A DNA stretch of 64,000 nucleotides from Cercophora sp. LCS_1 (lineage: Eukaryota > Ascomycota > Sordariomycetes > Sordariales > Lasiosphaeriaceae), in NCBI GenBank assembly GCA_036250225.1, contig JAPZLL010000039.1:292382-356381 (forward strand), written 5' to 3'. The position numbers were made by a program, and so were the translations under genes. Shown one piece after another: positions 10,914 through 23,400 of this stretch (position 1 is its first letter; every line of letters begins with the position of its first letter). The notes under the pieces are model-generated. The model searched no databases, was not told the DNA's origin, and saw only the letters and a program-made list of their open reading frames with translations.

Positions 10914-11515
10914 GATCTGCGACTTCTTAACTAGAGTGATTCGGTACGCTAATGAGAGAAAGCGATACGAAGATTCTTTCTGTTACTCTCAATGGAATGA
11001 CGGGAACGAGGGATCGGTGGCTGTTTAGTCAACAGGTCGGCGTGGTCGGGCTCGAGATTCTGCTGCCTGATGCCCGAATTCCGCCTGTCACGGTGAGTAC
11101 CCCAATCGGTGGTGCAGATGGTTACCGCCAATCAAAGGGAGCCTAGTAGAAACCATTGGCGGCATTACGCCGGTGTCACACGGATTCCCCATCTTCGGGG
11201 GGCTCATAAGCGCTGGTAAGCCCTGAACCACACTGGAAGCGCCTACTAGCCGCCACTGCGGGGAATGGAAGACCATGGAACTACTTGGCCCCAGAATTTG
11301 TGAAGGGTAAGGACCTTCGAGACCATAGACAATTATCGCAATCAAGAATTGAGACTATTCCAGTGCCCTCAGGGCCACAGAATCGTTCCGGGCTTTCCCT
11401 CGTCACACCGTGAATCCAGCATTCGCACGGTCGAAGTGAGTGCTCCCGTTATCCGACTGCGTGCTAGCTAACATTGGTAGTTAGGGTCTAGCTCTTTTGG
11501 TTTTCCTTTTTCATC
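10914..11515. other. Divergent intergenic region
   Basis: No coding potential beyond short overlapping ORFs. It separates the minus-strand 153-aa ORF from the plus-strand CorA-like gene and presumably holds both promoters. Confidence 0.45.
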
Positions 11516-13146
11516 ATGCCTCATCAAGAGACAGCATTCACACCGGAGTGGGGGCGAGAGGACGGCGGCAACTACTGGGCTAGAATGCAAACCTCACAAC
11601 GTGAAGTATGCCCGGGCCTCATCAGCCACCTAGCTTCTCGGGCCAAAGGGCGCGAAGCAGAGGAGGGAAGGGTGGCTGTAGTCGTGTTCCAGCATGGGCC
11701 GAGCGGCACTATACCCCTAGCCGTGCGCGAGTTCCTCTCATCCCGATCTCTTGCCAGATACCTCAATAAGACGCTGTCAGAAGACACGACCGGCCCTTTG
11801 GAGGGGAAAATCATAATCCGCCCGCGCATTTTCGTGCTTGAAGGCCTCCCGAGGAACGTTATTGATGTCCTCGGATCTGGACTCAATATTCCTCCAGCCT
11901 TGTTCGCTTCTCACTGGGTTACCGGGAGATGCGAGGGCGCAGTGCCGAACCGGATACCGCGCTACTACAACCCGACGGGCAGATACACGCTGAGGATGCC
12001 TAGGTTTCACCGCGCCAAAGTTCAGGCGTTAGGCACAGACGTCGCGGAGCCCATCTACCGCATGAATACCCCCTTTCGGCGCCGGCTTTCTCGCGCGACC
12101 GTGTTTGGAGACTTTGACGGCCTGTTATCGAGCACAGAGAGGGTTTCATTTTGGGCGAGAATGGATGGCGAATCATGGGATGGTACAATACACCTTAACC
12201 CACACAAACGTACCTGAACCCAAGGTACCACGGTGCTCATGCTGATGTAGCTAATCACTAGCTGTGATACTCGTGGACCCCCCGCTCGGCGACAGCGTCA
12301 GATGGCAAGATTCCACATTTCGAACCGTAGATCATAATTCCTCAGTCACATTCGAGGATACACTCAATGTTATTCCCGCGGCACAGCACCAAGGCTCTTG
12401 GTGCCCACCCGTGCCCTTGTCGACTCCGGCCCCTCCACGCAATGAAGTCGCCGAGCCGCTAGAGACAAACCACTTGCCGGCGATGGACATGGACGGCCTA
12501 CGTGCGAGTTCTTGAATCCCTGATCATTGCAGAGCAGTATCGAATGAGCGTCAGCAACCCAGAAGGAACACACGCCGGCCGCGGCAAAAAGAGCGTCGCT
12601 ACCACGTGGCTCGACAGCGCGTGGACGCGCCCCTGGCAGTCCCGCGCGTTTGGCCGCCTCGTGCGTGCGCGCCTCGCCCCGGAGACAATCGCAACGAATC
12701 CACGGACCAACGTGGATGCATTAGGACTATTGGGAGGAACATCGTTTGTCTCTAATGATTCTAACAGGAGTACCAGTATGTCCCTCATGGAAGGCTGGGA
12801 AGCCGACGCGTGGTATAGCCTGCGCGAAGCGCTCGATGGCTGCAAGCGGCGTCTTGATATACTGTGGCAGGCCTACAGCGAGGCCGTGGCAGCACGCGAG
12901 AGCATCATGTCTAACTTCCAGGGGCGCCATGTGGGCTACCTCTCCTCGCTGGCAACACTATTTGTTCCCGTGTCTCTTGTCACAGGTATCTTTTCAATGG
13001 GAGGCGAGTTCGCCCCTAGCGAGAGCCACTTCTGGGTCTACCGGGCAGTTTCGGTGCCGGTCATGATACTAGGGTGTGTATTGCTATTTACGCGTGCTGG
13101 CAGACGGGTCATGAGGCGCATATTGGATGAGGAGGCGGGTTTGTGA
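11516..13146 (+). CDS. CorA-like two-TM membrane protein, apparent frameshift
   Basis: Exon 1 is 11516..12182 and exon 2 starts at 12262. The splice GESWD|AVILVDPPLG removes 79 nt that includes a CTAAT branch site. Near 12463-12490 the conserved frame changes: upstream VAEPLETNHLP reads in one frame and downstream WTAYVRVLESLIIAEQYR in another, with no good intron between. I therefore infer a one-base insertion or two-base deletion. The C-terminus has the CorA membrane signature, with TM1 (LATLFVPVSLVTGIFSM), a modified GMN loop (SMGGEFAPSESHFWVY) and TM2 (VSVPVMILGCVLLF). Fungal proteins of this kind are CorA-related but often lack the strict GMN tripeptide, so Mg2+ transport is unproven. 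If the frameshift is real, the gene is recently dead. Confidence 0.7.
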
Positions 13147-14199
13147 GCCCGAGCATAACGTACTTTATAAGCGAGCCGATAATGCAAACGAACTGATAAT
13201 CTTTCCACCGCCTTGCCCTTTCTACCTCCTACAACGTTCCTCTTCACTACAAACAATAGTAACGCCTTTAAACGAAGCTAAATTGAATTTGGCTCTCAAG
13301 GCTCTCGAAACGGTTAGGATTTATAGCGGCAGAAAAAGATTGCAGCCTGAGGTTGCAGGATTGTAAGAATTTCCAAAATAAGAAACCGTCAAATCCAGCG
13401 GGCAACCCACACGGAAGAAAATAACTAAAACAATTTGTGACGATCTCGGAGATCCTAACCCTGACGGCTGGGTCAGGGGCTTCGGCTAGATTGGGTCTAG
13501 GGAGGCTGGGGATCACGTAGATCGTAGTTAGTCAAAGGATATCTCAGTGCAGGGTAGGCAGAGCAGTGTAATTATCGTTGCTGAAGATCAAAAAGAACAG
13601 GAAGCTATTCAGGGCCATTGAGGGCCGTATATATCCCTGGCTTGGCGATTACCCGATTCAGCGGAATGCCGCCAAGCCGTCGCGGCGAACCGGCGCGCCG
13701 TATGCACGCAAGCTCGCTGAAGCCCCTGATTGGCCAGGGCCTTCCGCCTGCATGCCGGCCCTCCCCGGCGATGCCCAGCCAGATCGTGACACAATTAATT
13801 ATATATAATTCTAAGTTTTGATTTTATATAAATTGGTCTCTCCCATAATAATATATATATAGTAAGAATATATATATATAGTAAGAAAGCCAGAAACTGT
13901 GGCCGGTGAAGAGGATCTTTTACAACGCAAAACCCTGCGGCAACCTGACGTTATTGGTTTTTTTTTTTGACTCGAGCGTGGCCCCGGCTCCGGGAGAGAA
14001 AGCCGGTGTGGGAAAATGAAAGCTTTTATTGATACCCAATGAAGCGAAAAGGGATGAGCAACCTCGAGCTCTCCAACATGGAGAATCGGCGAAGAATCGG
14101 TGGTGACTCGACGCTGAAAAGCAGAATGGACAAAAATCTACTAGCATTCACCACCAGGAGGCGAAATACAGGGAATAGTGAAGGGAGCAGCAAAAAGGA
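13147..14199. other. AT-rich strip with possible transposon relics
   Basis: At about 13255-13345 a plus-strand frame reads PLNEAKLNLALKALE, reminiscent of the N-terminal helix of fungal pogo/Fot1-like transposases, but it breaks off at once. At 13640-13780 a GC-rich patch includes CCCCTGATTGGCCAGG, similar to a motif in the inverted-repeat element at 15.4-15.8 kb. At 13790-13890 the sequence is almost pure A/T with two TATATATATAGTAAGAA copies. No intact gene. Confidence 0.4.
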
Positions 14200-14271
14200 C
14201 TCGGGTACGGGGAATCGAACCCCGAGCTGCTGAGTGAAAACCAGCGATGTTGACCGTTACACCATACCCGA
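14200..14271 (-). tRNA. tRNA-Glu (anticodon TTC)
   Basis: The minus strand folds as a complete 72-nt cloverleaf. The acceptor stem TCGGGTA pairs with TACCCGA, with G as discriminator. The anticodon arm GCTGG-TTTTCAC-TCAGC places TTC at positions 34-36. The T arm is CGGGG-TTCGATT-CCCCG. The A and B boxes of the internal pol III promoter are intact. No intron. The acceptor stem begins TCGGG rather than the usual fungal TCCG(G/A)C, but both strands of the stem match. Confidence 0.93.
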
Positions 14272-14290
14272 TGAGTCAGTGGACTTTTCA

Positions 14291-14305
14291 TTACACCATG
14301 CCGGA
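14291..14305 (-). repeat. Partial tRNA-Glu 5' end copy
   Basis: Twenty bases upstream of the tRNA (on its strand), TCCGGCATGGTGTAA matches the canonical first 15 nt of fungal tRNA-Glu. It matches the adjacent gene except in the acceptor-stem positions. No remaining tRNA body follows. It looks like a remnant of a second tRNA-Glu copy or of gene conversion. Confidence 0.45.
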
Positions 14306-14712
14306 TGCGACCCTTGAAGAGAGTGAGTGAGGGCTAGTGGATCATGAGAAAGTCGGGGCGGGTCACAGATGACTCATGTGGTGGGTTGAGTCCACACTCG
14401 CTTGGGTGTGGTGCGGTGGAGCTGGGCCGAGAGACTAAGAGGTGGATTTGAGAGTCGAGCTGAAATTTCCCGAGGTGAGCGTGTGACTACGTGTGAGGCG
14501 TGAAGAGAGTAAAATGTTGTTTATAAGTGCAAGTGGTTCGTTCCTATTGACGGCACCGAAGGTTACGTTCATGGGCAGGAGATGTGGTCGGCTGAGCTTG
14601 GCGCCCAACTGCGGGGTTCTTCTCTGTCTGGTCCTGCGCAGGCAGCAGCAACCAGATCCTATGTCCACTAGTCCCTCCAACGCCTTGCACCCGGCTTCAG
14701 CACCATATCACC
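14306..14712. other. Intergenic, promoter of the HET pseudogene
   Basis: No gene or repeat seen. Short ORFs on both strands are not supported. Confidence 0.4.
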
Positions 14713-15244
14713 ATGTGGCTTATCAACTGTCGCAGTTTTGCACTCGAGTTCCATGACGATCCCAGCAATGTCAAATACGCCATTCTCTCCCCATACGTGG
14801 GGCACTGGGGAGGTCACTTTCAAAGACATGGCAAACCTGGAGTCTGCCAGGTCTCTCGCGGGGTTTGAAAAGATACGAGGCACTTGCGAGATGGCAATCG
14901 AACACGGGCTTCAGTACGCCTGGGTCGACACGTACTGCATCGACAAGTCTAGCAGCGCCGAGCTGTCCGAAGCCATCAACTCCATGTTCGGATGGCACCA
15001 GCGGTCCGACGTTTGCTACGTTTATCTTTCCGATGTGACCCGTAAGTCTGACAAAGACAAGGGGATGCTTTCGTACCGTACGTTCTCGTGGAGTCGCTGG
15101 TTTTCCCGCGGCTGGACGCTCCTTGCCCCCGCTGACGTGCGGCTTTACCATAACGACTGGAATTTCATCGCTCAACTTCAAGATGATAGAGATGTTGTCG
15201 ACGAGATTGTTCGCAGAACGGGGATCCCGGAGGCCATATTGGTT

Positions 15245-15945
15245 CGCGGGGTTCCGCACTGTCCTGGGGCCGCGTATACCATGGACCCGCTCGGTTACGT
15301 TGTGCCTGCCGTAGCGGGAACCTGTGGCTTTCATGTTTCCTACTTTCAGGGGGTTTCCAACCCTGTCAACTTGGTCCGGGATGGAAACTTGAAAAGTGGC
15401 CCATGCGGCTACCCCCTGATTGGCCGGATCGCTGGCGCCCCTGAATCCCCCTGAGAGTAACAACGACCTGCTTCAACGGAAAGAAGGACCCTCAACTTCA
15501 ACAAATCTACAGATAGCCCAATTGCAAAGCTGTGGGCTGTCCCTCGCGCGGCAACGGTTTGATTCCCGGCGCGTGCGGATCGCCAACTTCTTTCAGAGTT
15601 TGAAAATTCGAATGCGAAAGAAGCTGGCACCCCCTTTTGCCCTGGCCCCCCTGGATTCAGGCCCTGGAATCCGAAATTCCAGGGCCTGTTCCAGGGGTCG
15701 TTTTTTTGCTTTCGGGGCCTAGGCGATCTGGCCAATCAGAGGGCCCCATGGCCTTCAAGTTTCCATCCCGGTGCAAGTTGCCATCCCGGACCAAGTTGAC
15801 CTAGTATAGAGGGTTGGATCGGCCGGCCAGGGATCGGAACCCCAGAGCTACAGATTCTCGTCACGGTTCCTATGGTTTTTGCAGCGGCGACAAAACTGAC
15901 GCCATGTGCAACTATTGCCAACGACAAAGGAGCTCGCTGGCCTTC
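15245..15945. mobile_element. Non-autonomous inverted-repeat element (MITE-like)
   Basis: The innermost 20 bp of the repeat match perfectly as inverted copies: 15365-15384 begins GTCAACTTGG and 15781-15800 is its reverse complement. Similarity continues inward (GATGGAAACTTGAA, GATTGGCC.GATCGC) for about 75 bp. It also continues outward, at lower identity and with a 9-nt gap (AGGGTTGGA, GGAACC, GGGGTTCC), for about 100 bp. A strong palindrome lies near the centre. There is no transposase ORF. The interrupted HET frame fixes the insertion within about 15241-15955. No target-site duplication is clear, so the exact ends are uncertain. Confidence 0.7.
15658..15688. repeat. Perfect 13-bp-arm hairpin inside the element
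   Basis: CAGGCCCTGGAAT, a 5-nt spacer CCGAA, then the exact reverse complement. Weaker pairing of CCCCTGG-type flanks extends it to about 15647-15697. Confidence 0.9.
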
Positions 15946-17491
15946 CTCGAGCACTACTGCGTTGCCGAACGAATGTCCTGGGCAGCCAGACGAGAATCCA
16001 CTCGTCCAGAGGACCGTGCTTACTCGCTTTTGGGGATTTTCGGGGTGAACATGCCTCTCCTGTACGGCGAAGGCAAGCGGGCATTTGCCAGGCTGCAGCA
16101 GGAGATTATCAGGATGACCGAGGATCAATCCATCTTGGCACACAGCTCGGGAGGGAACCTGTTTGCCGATTCCCCCGACGCCTTCAATGATTTTGCGTTC
16201 GCCGAGCCCCATAAGAGCACCTTTTGGCTGTCGGGCGAGCGAAACACCACCGAGATGAAGGCGAGCAGCAAGAGCGTCGAAACGTCAATGCCGTTGTGCC
16301 CCCTCAGGCATCCTACTCAGGAGCTCGCTTCGGCTTTGTATCTCGGCATCCTTGCCTGCTCGGATGCATCAAATGGGCTCTCTCGCCCAGCGATCTTGCT
16401 CCAGAAATCGGGATTCAACGAGAAGAGCTCTTATCGGCATCCGGGTGGCTACTTTATCAACATCTCTGCCCTCTCCCCGGGGCAGACCATCAACCGTCGT
16501 CCCGTTTACGGTACGTGGCTCCCACGATAGTATTACATCTTGCACACGCTGTGCTCCAACTCTCCCATCGCAGCTGAATACCGAGACAAATTGGCCCCGC
16601 GTCGCGACACCTCAGGCTGGTTCAAGTCCTGCGAGTGCAACCTCCAGGATTTGCACTTTGAAGAAAAGTGCCCGTCTAGTACCGACAACCGGCTATGACT
16701 CCCCTTTCGACGAGGTGACCTCGATCACTACGCCGCCACTGAAAATCACGATTCATCATCACGGGGATGCTTTCGCGCCGGGGGGGGGGGGGGGCACGTT
16801 CGCCTTTGCATACCCCTTTGAGGCGTTGTGGCTCGGTAGGCGCAAAGTAACATCGCGCGGAACCTTTCGAGTCACCGACGACGACGACGACGACGACGAC
16901 TTGCATAAAAACGGCGGTTCTGTCTCGGGAGACTACTGCGATTGCTACTACGTCCCCCCAAAATCCTTCCCCGCGTCCTCAATGGGAACGCAAGCCTTGG
17001 ACAAACCCCAACGCTTTGGTACCGTCACCATTCGTAGGCCCAAAGAAAATACGCTTTCCATCGTCTGGGGATGGGATCGGGGACGGGCGGGGGGAGAGAC
17101 CTGGAGCCAGTCTGGTGTCGCATCCTCCAACGCAAGGACGTGCCAGTCGAGGAAGCAACTGAACTCTGGGAAGACGGAGGATACAAGTATGCTAAACAGA
17201 TCATCCTAGACCTGCGCCTCAGCGCTGCCAGCGAGGACAGCAGAGGAATCGAGTTGAAAGCCCCCGGGCAGCGCCAAAAGGTTGAAGCGAGCATTTGGCA
17301 AACTACTGTGATTGCATCTTTCGGTTATCCAGCTTGATATCGACATTTACGAGCTATGAAGTGCATTTACAAGTCATGGGGAGAGCAGTAGGTGTGGAAG
17401 GATGACGTAGGTTTGCGTATCGGTTAGATTTCGGGTAGTACGAAAAGAATATTCTGCAACAACTAGAAAAAGCGACGGGCATGGCGGCTAC

Positions 17492-20400
17492 CTATACAAC
17501 AACTGCCATCCGGGGCGGCTCCAAGTATGCTTCCTCAAACCTCCCTATCAACAATCTTGAATTCGGCGCCATCCCCTCAAAGGTGTCCTCCGACCACCCA
17601 AACATGCTCACAGCCAGTTCGGCAATTCCCGTGCGTACACGCCCAAGTTTCGGCGAGGACCAGAGCTCTACCCCCGCCGCCCAGGGATCTTCTTCCTCTT
17701 CCTCCTCCTTCCCCCCGCTCACTACATCTACACCCTCTCCGACGTGGGCTTGGCCCGCTGCCTGTTTCCCTCTTCCTTGCGCTCCCCATTCTAGGCCCCA
17801 TCGAACATGAGGAAGCGCGTTCGGGTCTCTTGGCGCTCCGTTCATCACCATCTTGGCTGGGAGGCCATGGATTTGCTCTGGCTGCGATGGCAGTGTTGGC
17901 GGTGTGTCGACGACGGATATGGATGAGAGCAGGCACTTGGGAAACGCCTTGAGCGTATCTTCCACGGTAGCAGGTGGTGGCGCTGTGACTTGAACCGACG
18001 TCAACATCGGGGTACCCGCGCTGGAGCCCTGGTCTGTGGAGAGAAGCTTATCAATGTTGTTTCCCTGTAACAGAGGGTCGGTGGCTGGGTTATCTAGGAG
18101 CGGCACCACGTTGTCAGCTCTGTAGGTCGCTTTTTTGCCTTTTCTTCTTTTTTCAAAAGGATTTTAAAAGGAAAGAAAAAGAAAAACTGCGTCGTTCAGG
18201 CGGTGGAATGGAGATGACTTACATGCGCCCCAAAGAGTCGCTGGGACATGGGTGTACGTCGCTTCGGCCCGAAATCGTTCAGGGAACGGCTTCCCCTCCT
18301 TGCGTATTTGGATTGTGAGCTTCGAGTCGAGTTCCTGGCCGACACCACGCTGCATGGGCTTGGAGTAGACGTGATGCTTGGAGACGATATCCGGGTCCTG
18401 CTGCGCTGCAGCGCTGTCAACCACGCAAGTCGCCAGTGGAATGATGCACTGAACTTCAAACGAAAAGGCGGCGCCCCGAACGGTCCAGGGCGTATCCTGA
18501 GACGTTTCCGTGCTGTCGCTCGGGACGGGCAAGCTCCCAGACAGGAGATTCATGGTGTGGAACCTGCCGGTCGGTCTCTCGTTCTCCAACTCTTCATCCT
18601 TGGACAGGACCAAAGCTAGCAGCTTGTTGAAGGTCAGGGGCGCCTTGGCCGCGGCGGGGATGGCGGGAGCGCCAAAGGCAACGGTGAAGGTGTGGGACAA
18701 CATGTTGATCTCGGCCACGCCGCGAAGCGGTGGGCCTTCCAGGCGAAGCAAGGCACTCGCGTGGCCGCGCAGAGAAAAGTTGAAGCCCAAAATGCGCGTC
18801 TGTATCCCCGCCGTGACAGAAATGCCAATGTCGGCACAAAAGTAAAAGGGCGCAAAGTTGACGAGAAAATCGGCCCAAGCCTCAAAGGTGGCGAAAATGA
18901 TGCTGGAGTGGAACTCGGCGAGCAGGTGGACACCAGCCATGACGGCATGGGGCGTCATGGCCAAGTAGGCCTCGCCCACGAGGTTGACCGTGTTGCTAAC
19001 CTGCCATGAGATGCCGAGGCGAGAGGGTACCGGGTAGTGCGGCGGGACTCGGTACAGCGGGTGGTAGCCTCCCACCGAAAAGACCCAGTCCCCTGCGAGG
19101 GCGGACGAGCCGAACCAGGAGCAGAGGGCAAAACCGCCGGTGAGATGGCACGCCTTTGTCAAGATGAACGATGCCGGCCCCAGCTCCGAGCGGACGATAA
19201 GCGAGCCCTCCTCAAAGTTCAGCTCGGCGATCAGACCGAGCTGAACGCTCAGGTAGACACACTCGCGCGGGACCAGCATCGGCAGCTGCACGCTGCCCTG
19301 GGCGTAGACGCTGAGCGAGACCTTGGGCGTGATGTTGACCAGGACGGCGGCGGAGATGTCGATGACCTGGCAGAGCATGACTTCCAGGCCCATGGCGATC
19401 CACGTGTGGTCCCTTGCGCTCGTGAACCAGTCGGCCGCGTAGGCCTGCAGAATCGCCAGCGGATCCTTAGCGAGCGCGCTGACGAGCTCTCGCTGCGCCA
19501 TCGTCGTCAGCGCCATGGCGTCCGCATCTGACTGCGTCGTCGCGCAGAAGGGGAACCGGTAGACCGACTCCAAATCCGGCTTCTTGATGGCCGTGTTGTA
19601 TCCGAAGCCCACCTTGACACCGCTGATCTGCGCCGGCCCGATCTGCGCCAGTGGCCCATTGACCTGCACCATAGCGAAGAAGCTGACGAGGTCCCCCAGC
19701 GACGTTTGCACGCGCGAATAGCGGCCAAGGCCGGCCAGGGAGTAGTTCTTGAACCCGACGACAGCGCCGCCAAGATAGTCAATGTCGGGCTCTACGCTCT
19801 GGTCCACCAGCATGCCTGCGATCAGCAGCGGCGGCGCGTTCAGCCCCAGCCCCATGCCCTGCAAGGAAAGGTGAATGCTGGCGTTCTGCAGGTCCAGCAG
19901 ACTTCCCGCCGACGACATGTCGATGTGGATGGTCAGCCCAATCAGGCTGACGTTGAACGTGCCCAGCCGAGCCGTCGCTGACAACTTGATCCGCAGCTCG
20001 TTGTTGCTGAAGCCGAGGGAGATATCCGAAACGCTGAGCGGGCCTATTTTCTTGTTCAGCGGCGCCGATCCGGAGCCCTCGCCGCCCGCGTCCTTTCCTC
20101 CTCCTAGGGGGACGAGCGAGCCAGCCGCCCTGGCGGGTTGTTTGCCTTTGAGGAAATTGTAGTCGAGAATGGCCTCGGCGTCCGAGATGACAACAACATG
20201 GCAGCCATCTTCCAGGGCCACCTTTGCTTGCGCGCCTGGCTTCTCCCGACGCCCGCTACCACCTCTCTGGACCCTGATCTTGTGCTCGGCCCCCAGACAG
20301 CCGTTGATCAGCGACACCTCGTCCTCGGCCAGGCCGCCCGCCCCGCCGCTCTGCACCCACAGGAATTGGAGCTCGTCGAAGGGCTGCGCGAGGGAGGCGA

Positions 20401-23400
20401 GGAACGGCTTGTCCGACCCTAGCGACTCGAGTGGCGACAGCGATGCGATCAGCACTCTGGTCGTCGCCGGCAAGGGCTGCCCCGGCCCGGCTGCCAACGC
20501 TACAGCAGCCCTCGTCTTCTGCATGCTGGCGAACGTGATGGTCACGCCGGACGGCACCCGCGCCTCACAAACGAGGACGAAGTGGCCGCCCTCCTTGTGC
20601 ATCGTCATCCGGAGGGCGGGCGCATCCCCCGGCGACGTGGCGTCGGAGTCGGAGGCGATTGGGATTCGTGTCAAGCACTCTGGGAGGGGGAGGGCTCGCT
20701 CCGCATCCCCGCATAGGGCGTTGATGATGTCTAGGAGGGTGGCTTTGCGGCCCTTGGACTCGAGACTCAGGGCCGCTTCAAAGTCCCAGCTGCCGCTCCC
20801 CGTGTGGGCGTATTCGAAGTCAAGCTCCAAGGGGCCAAGGCGCAGAGCGCCCACCACCTGGATCGAGGACCCCTGGCTGCCGCCGCCGTAGCGGTAGGTC
20901 ACGCTCATGGCGGGTATCGAGATGAACTCCATCATGTTCATGACTTCCTCGTTGCAGCCCGCGTCGAACAAGTCGTAGAGATATGCAAAGGAAAGGTCCG
21001 TCACCGACCCGTGGAGCACCCAAGCGCCGGCATCGTAGCTGACGGTGACGGCGAGGGTGACGGGCTCTTCGGCAACGCCGGCCCGCGGCCACAGGTCGAC
21101 GCTGGCAGCGGCTCGCGCCCTCACAGCCTTGGTGGCAAACGCGTACTCAAACTCCAGCTGGGCCATGCCGAGAACGATGCCCGGAAAGGGTCGGGGTGTG
21201 GATGTCGCGCCCCTGTCCGATCCGTCGCCGATGGTGCCGCGGAACGAAATGGCCGAGCGGTCGATGTCCAGGGAAAGGTCCAGTAGGTCCATTCCCAGCG
21301 GGGTTTGGGACATGGCGGAACCGCCCGTGAGACAACGGTGAAGCGCGTCCAGGTCCATCGTTCCCGTCGCCCGGCCTGTTGCGGTGGGCAAGAGCGCGAG
21401 GTGCTTCTCGTAGTGCGGCGACACGTGCAACCATTGGGCTTCCGGGTCCGGTGTGTACGGGAACAGCTTCCCGTGAAAGGAAGGCCCTCCCTTGCTCAGC
21501 GCGAGGGTGATGAGGAAGGAGGCCGCGCTGACGGAAACCTCGAACACCACCTCGGCAGATACTTGGCCGCCGTGGTACGTAAAGATGAGCCGTCGAGGGT
21601 AAATGTCTTGGGCGGCGGGCAAATAGACCTTGAGCGAGGGGACAGAAACATCCGAGGTGAAGAGGCCGGCGACGAAATCACACAGGTCGTCGAGACTAGG
21701 GTGGGAGGGGTCCTCGAGACCGACAATCCAGGTGATGCTGTCACTCCCGGCGACAAGCGTGGTTGGGAATTGGCGTTTGCTGCCCTGCTGATTGGTGAGC
21801 TCGACGGTGACAAGAAAGGTGAGCTCCCACAGGGCTTGCACGGCCGGCTTCGCGTCGTGGCCGTCGCCGAGCCAGCACCACCTCTTCTTGGCCACCACTC
21901 GGGCAGGCTCGCACACCCGGATGTGTGCGGCTTCGCAGATTTTGCCGAGGAGAGCGGCCATCCAGTCGCTATCAGCTTTCTCAGCGTCGTGCACGCACTC
22001 CAGCCGCATGATGGTCGTGTACGTCGAGTCCGGGATAAACCACACGGCGTTCCTCACCCCCGGCGATGTGTCGGCTTGGAAGGGCACCGAGCCCGCAAGG
22101 GTCAAAAGCGGGGGCAACCCGACACCGAGGAACTGGCAGATATCGTCCAGAGTGAGGGTGAGGGTAGTCGCGCCCTTGGGTACCTGTAGCCCGAATACGA
22201 GCATCTGGGCCGCCGGCGACGGCGTGATCCGAGGTTCGCGGCTCTGTTCCGGCAATCCCAAGACGTACGGAGCGGCCCGGGTCTCGAACGCCAGGCTGAT
22301 GTCCAAGCCGCCGCCCCGAGACTTGCCGCCATCAATGACGTGCCCGATTGTCGTGCGGAAGCCAAGCGAGACCGGCACCGCTCCGACCATGTCGGCCAAG
22401 AGGGGGAAGGTCTCTCCGTCACCAAATAGACCGCCGAGCCAACGCGCCACGCCGTCAGTGGGGTGAATTTCGCGCACTCCCGTTTCGCCTGGCGAGGCGG
22501 GAGGCGGGCTCGACAGAGCAAAGCACGGCGCTTTGAGATACGTCAGAAACTGTGCCAGTTCCGCATCCTGGGTCTCGATGACCGTCGAGGTGTCGTCCAT
22601 GTAGAAGCCAGGGGGGATGAGGTACACCGTGCCAGCGGAGCTCGACCCCGCCTTCGTTGGCCGCGACGATGGCGGCTCGGCTTTGGCTTCTGGCGATGCC
22701 TCAAGAACAGGTCTCTCCGAGGGGCCAGGGAGCGGTAATATCGATTGCACTCCTTGTGCATTACGCCGCTTTTGCGCTGTCTTCCTCTGGACCTTTTGTT
22801 CCTTAGACTCACGTTTGGCGTTCGTCACCGCCTTGCCCTTCCTCTCTGGGAACACGGTTTTGTAAGGGGTAGGGGCCAAACGCGTTCGCCCAGGCCCGGC
22901 TTTCTCCCGAGGGGGTGGCTTCGCCTTGTCTTGCCCCCAACGGCCGCCGTGCCCCCATGTCACTGGATCCGGCACCGTACCCAATTCCGCAGTCTGCAGT
23001 CCAGTTCCTCGGAATGCCATTTCCGTCACCAACACAGCATCGGCCGTCTGCGTGATCACGACGGCACGCAAGCTTTGGTTGGTGGCGACGGTGTGCCGGG
23101 GTGGCTCGGGGTTGGAGTTGTCGGCGTACGACTCTTTGGACAGCTTCGAGATGGAACCGTTCCAGTTGTCGGCCAGGTAGGCAATAAGGACACACTTCAG
23201 GAGGATGCGCTTCTCATCCTTTCCTGTCAGCAACGCGGCAGCCTTCTCGTACTGGGCCCACCAGTCTGGTTTCTTGCCCCAGAGCTCTGTCACCACCGCC
23301 TGGAACCTTTGGTCGCCGATATCGTCAACGCTTCCAGGGTCGACCGAGTCTTCGTCAACATCCGCCCACTTCCAGCTTACAGCAGGCGTGGCTGCGGCTG

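Larger units (their letters stand above)
14713..17337 (+). pseudogene. HET-domain (heterokaryon incompatibility) pseudogene
   Basis: The start MWLINCRSFALEFHDD...KYAILS and the core YAWVDTYCIDKSSSAELSEAINSMF, RWFSRGWTL, MSWAARRESTRPEDRAYSLLGIFGVNMPLLYGEG are the classic fungal HET domain, an N-terminal module that triggers incompatibility cell death. The copy is broken in three ways. First, an extra C near 14786-14798 shifts the frame inside ILSHTWGT. Second, QELI is missing after RGWTL (15118). Third, an inverted-repeat element of about 0.7 kb interrupts the gene between GIPEAIL (about 15240) and HYCVAERMSW (about 15955). Downstream, an intron at about 16511-16573 and a degenerate C-terminal region reach about 17337, ending with LQRKDVPVEEATELWEDGG. 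A homopolymer of about 14 G at 16780-16794 and a GAC run near 16877-16900 add noise. Not functional. Confidence 0.85.

Noticed and set aside
16780..16900. G homopolymer and GAC run as a possible functional motif
   Set aside because: Inside a clearly decayed HET gene; simple-sequence expansion is sufficient.
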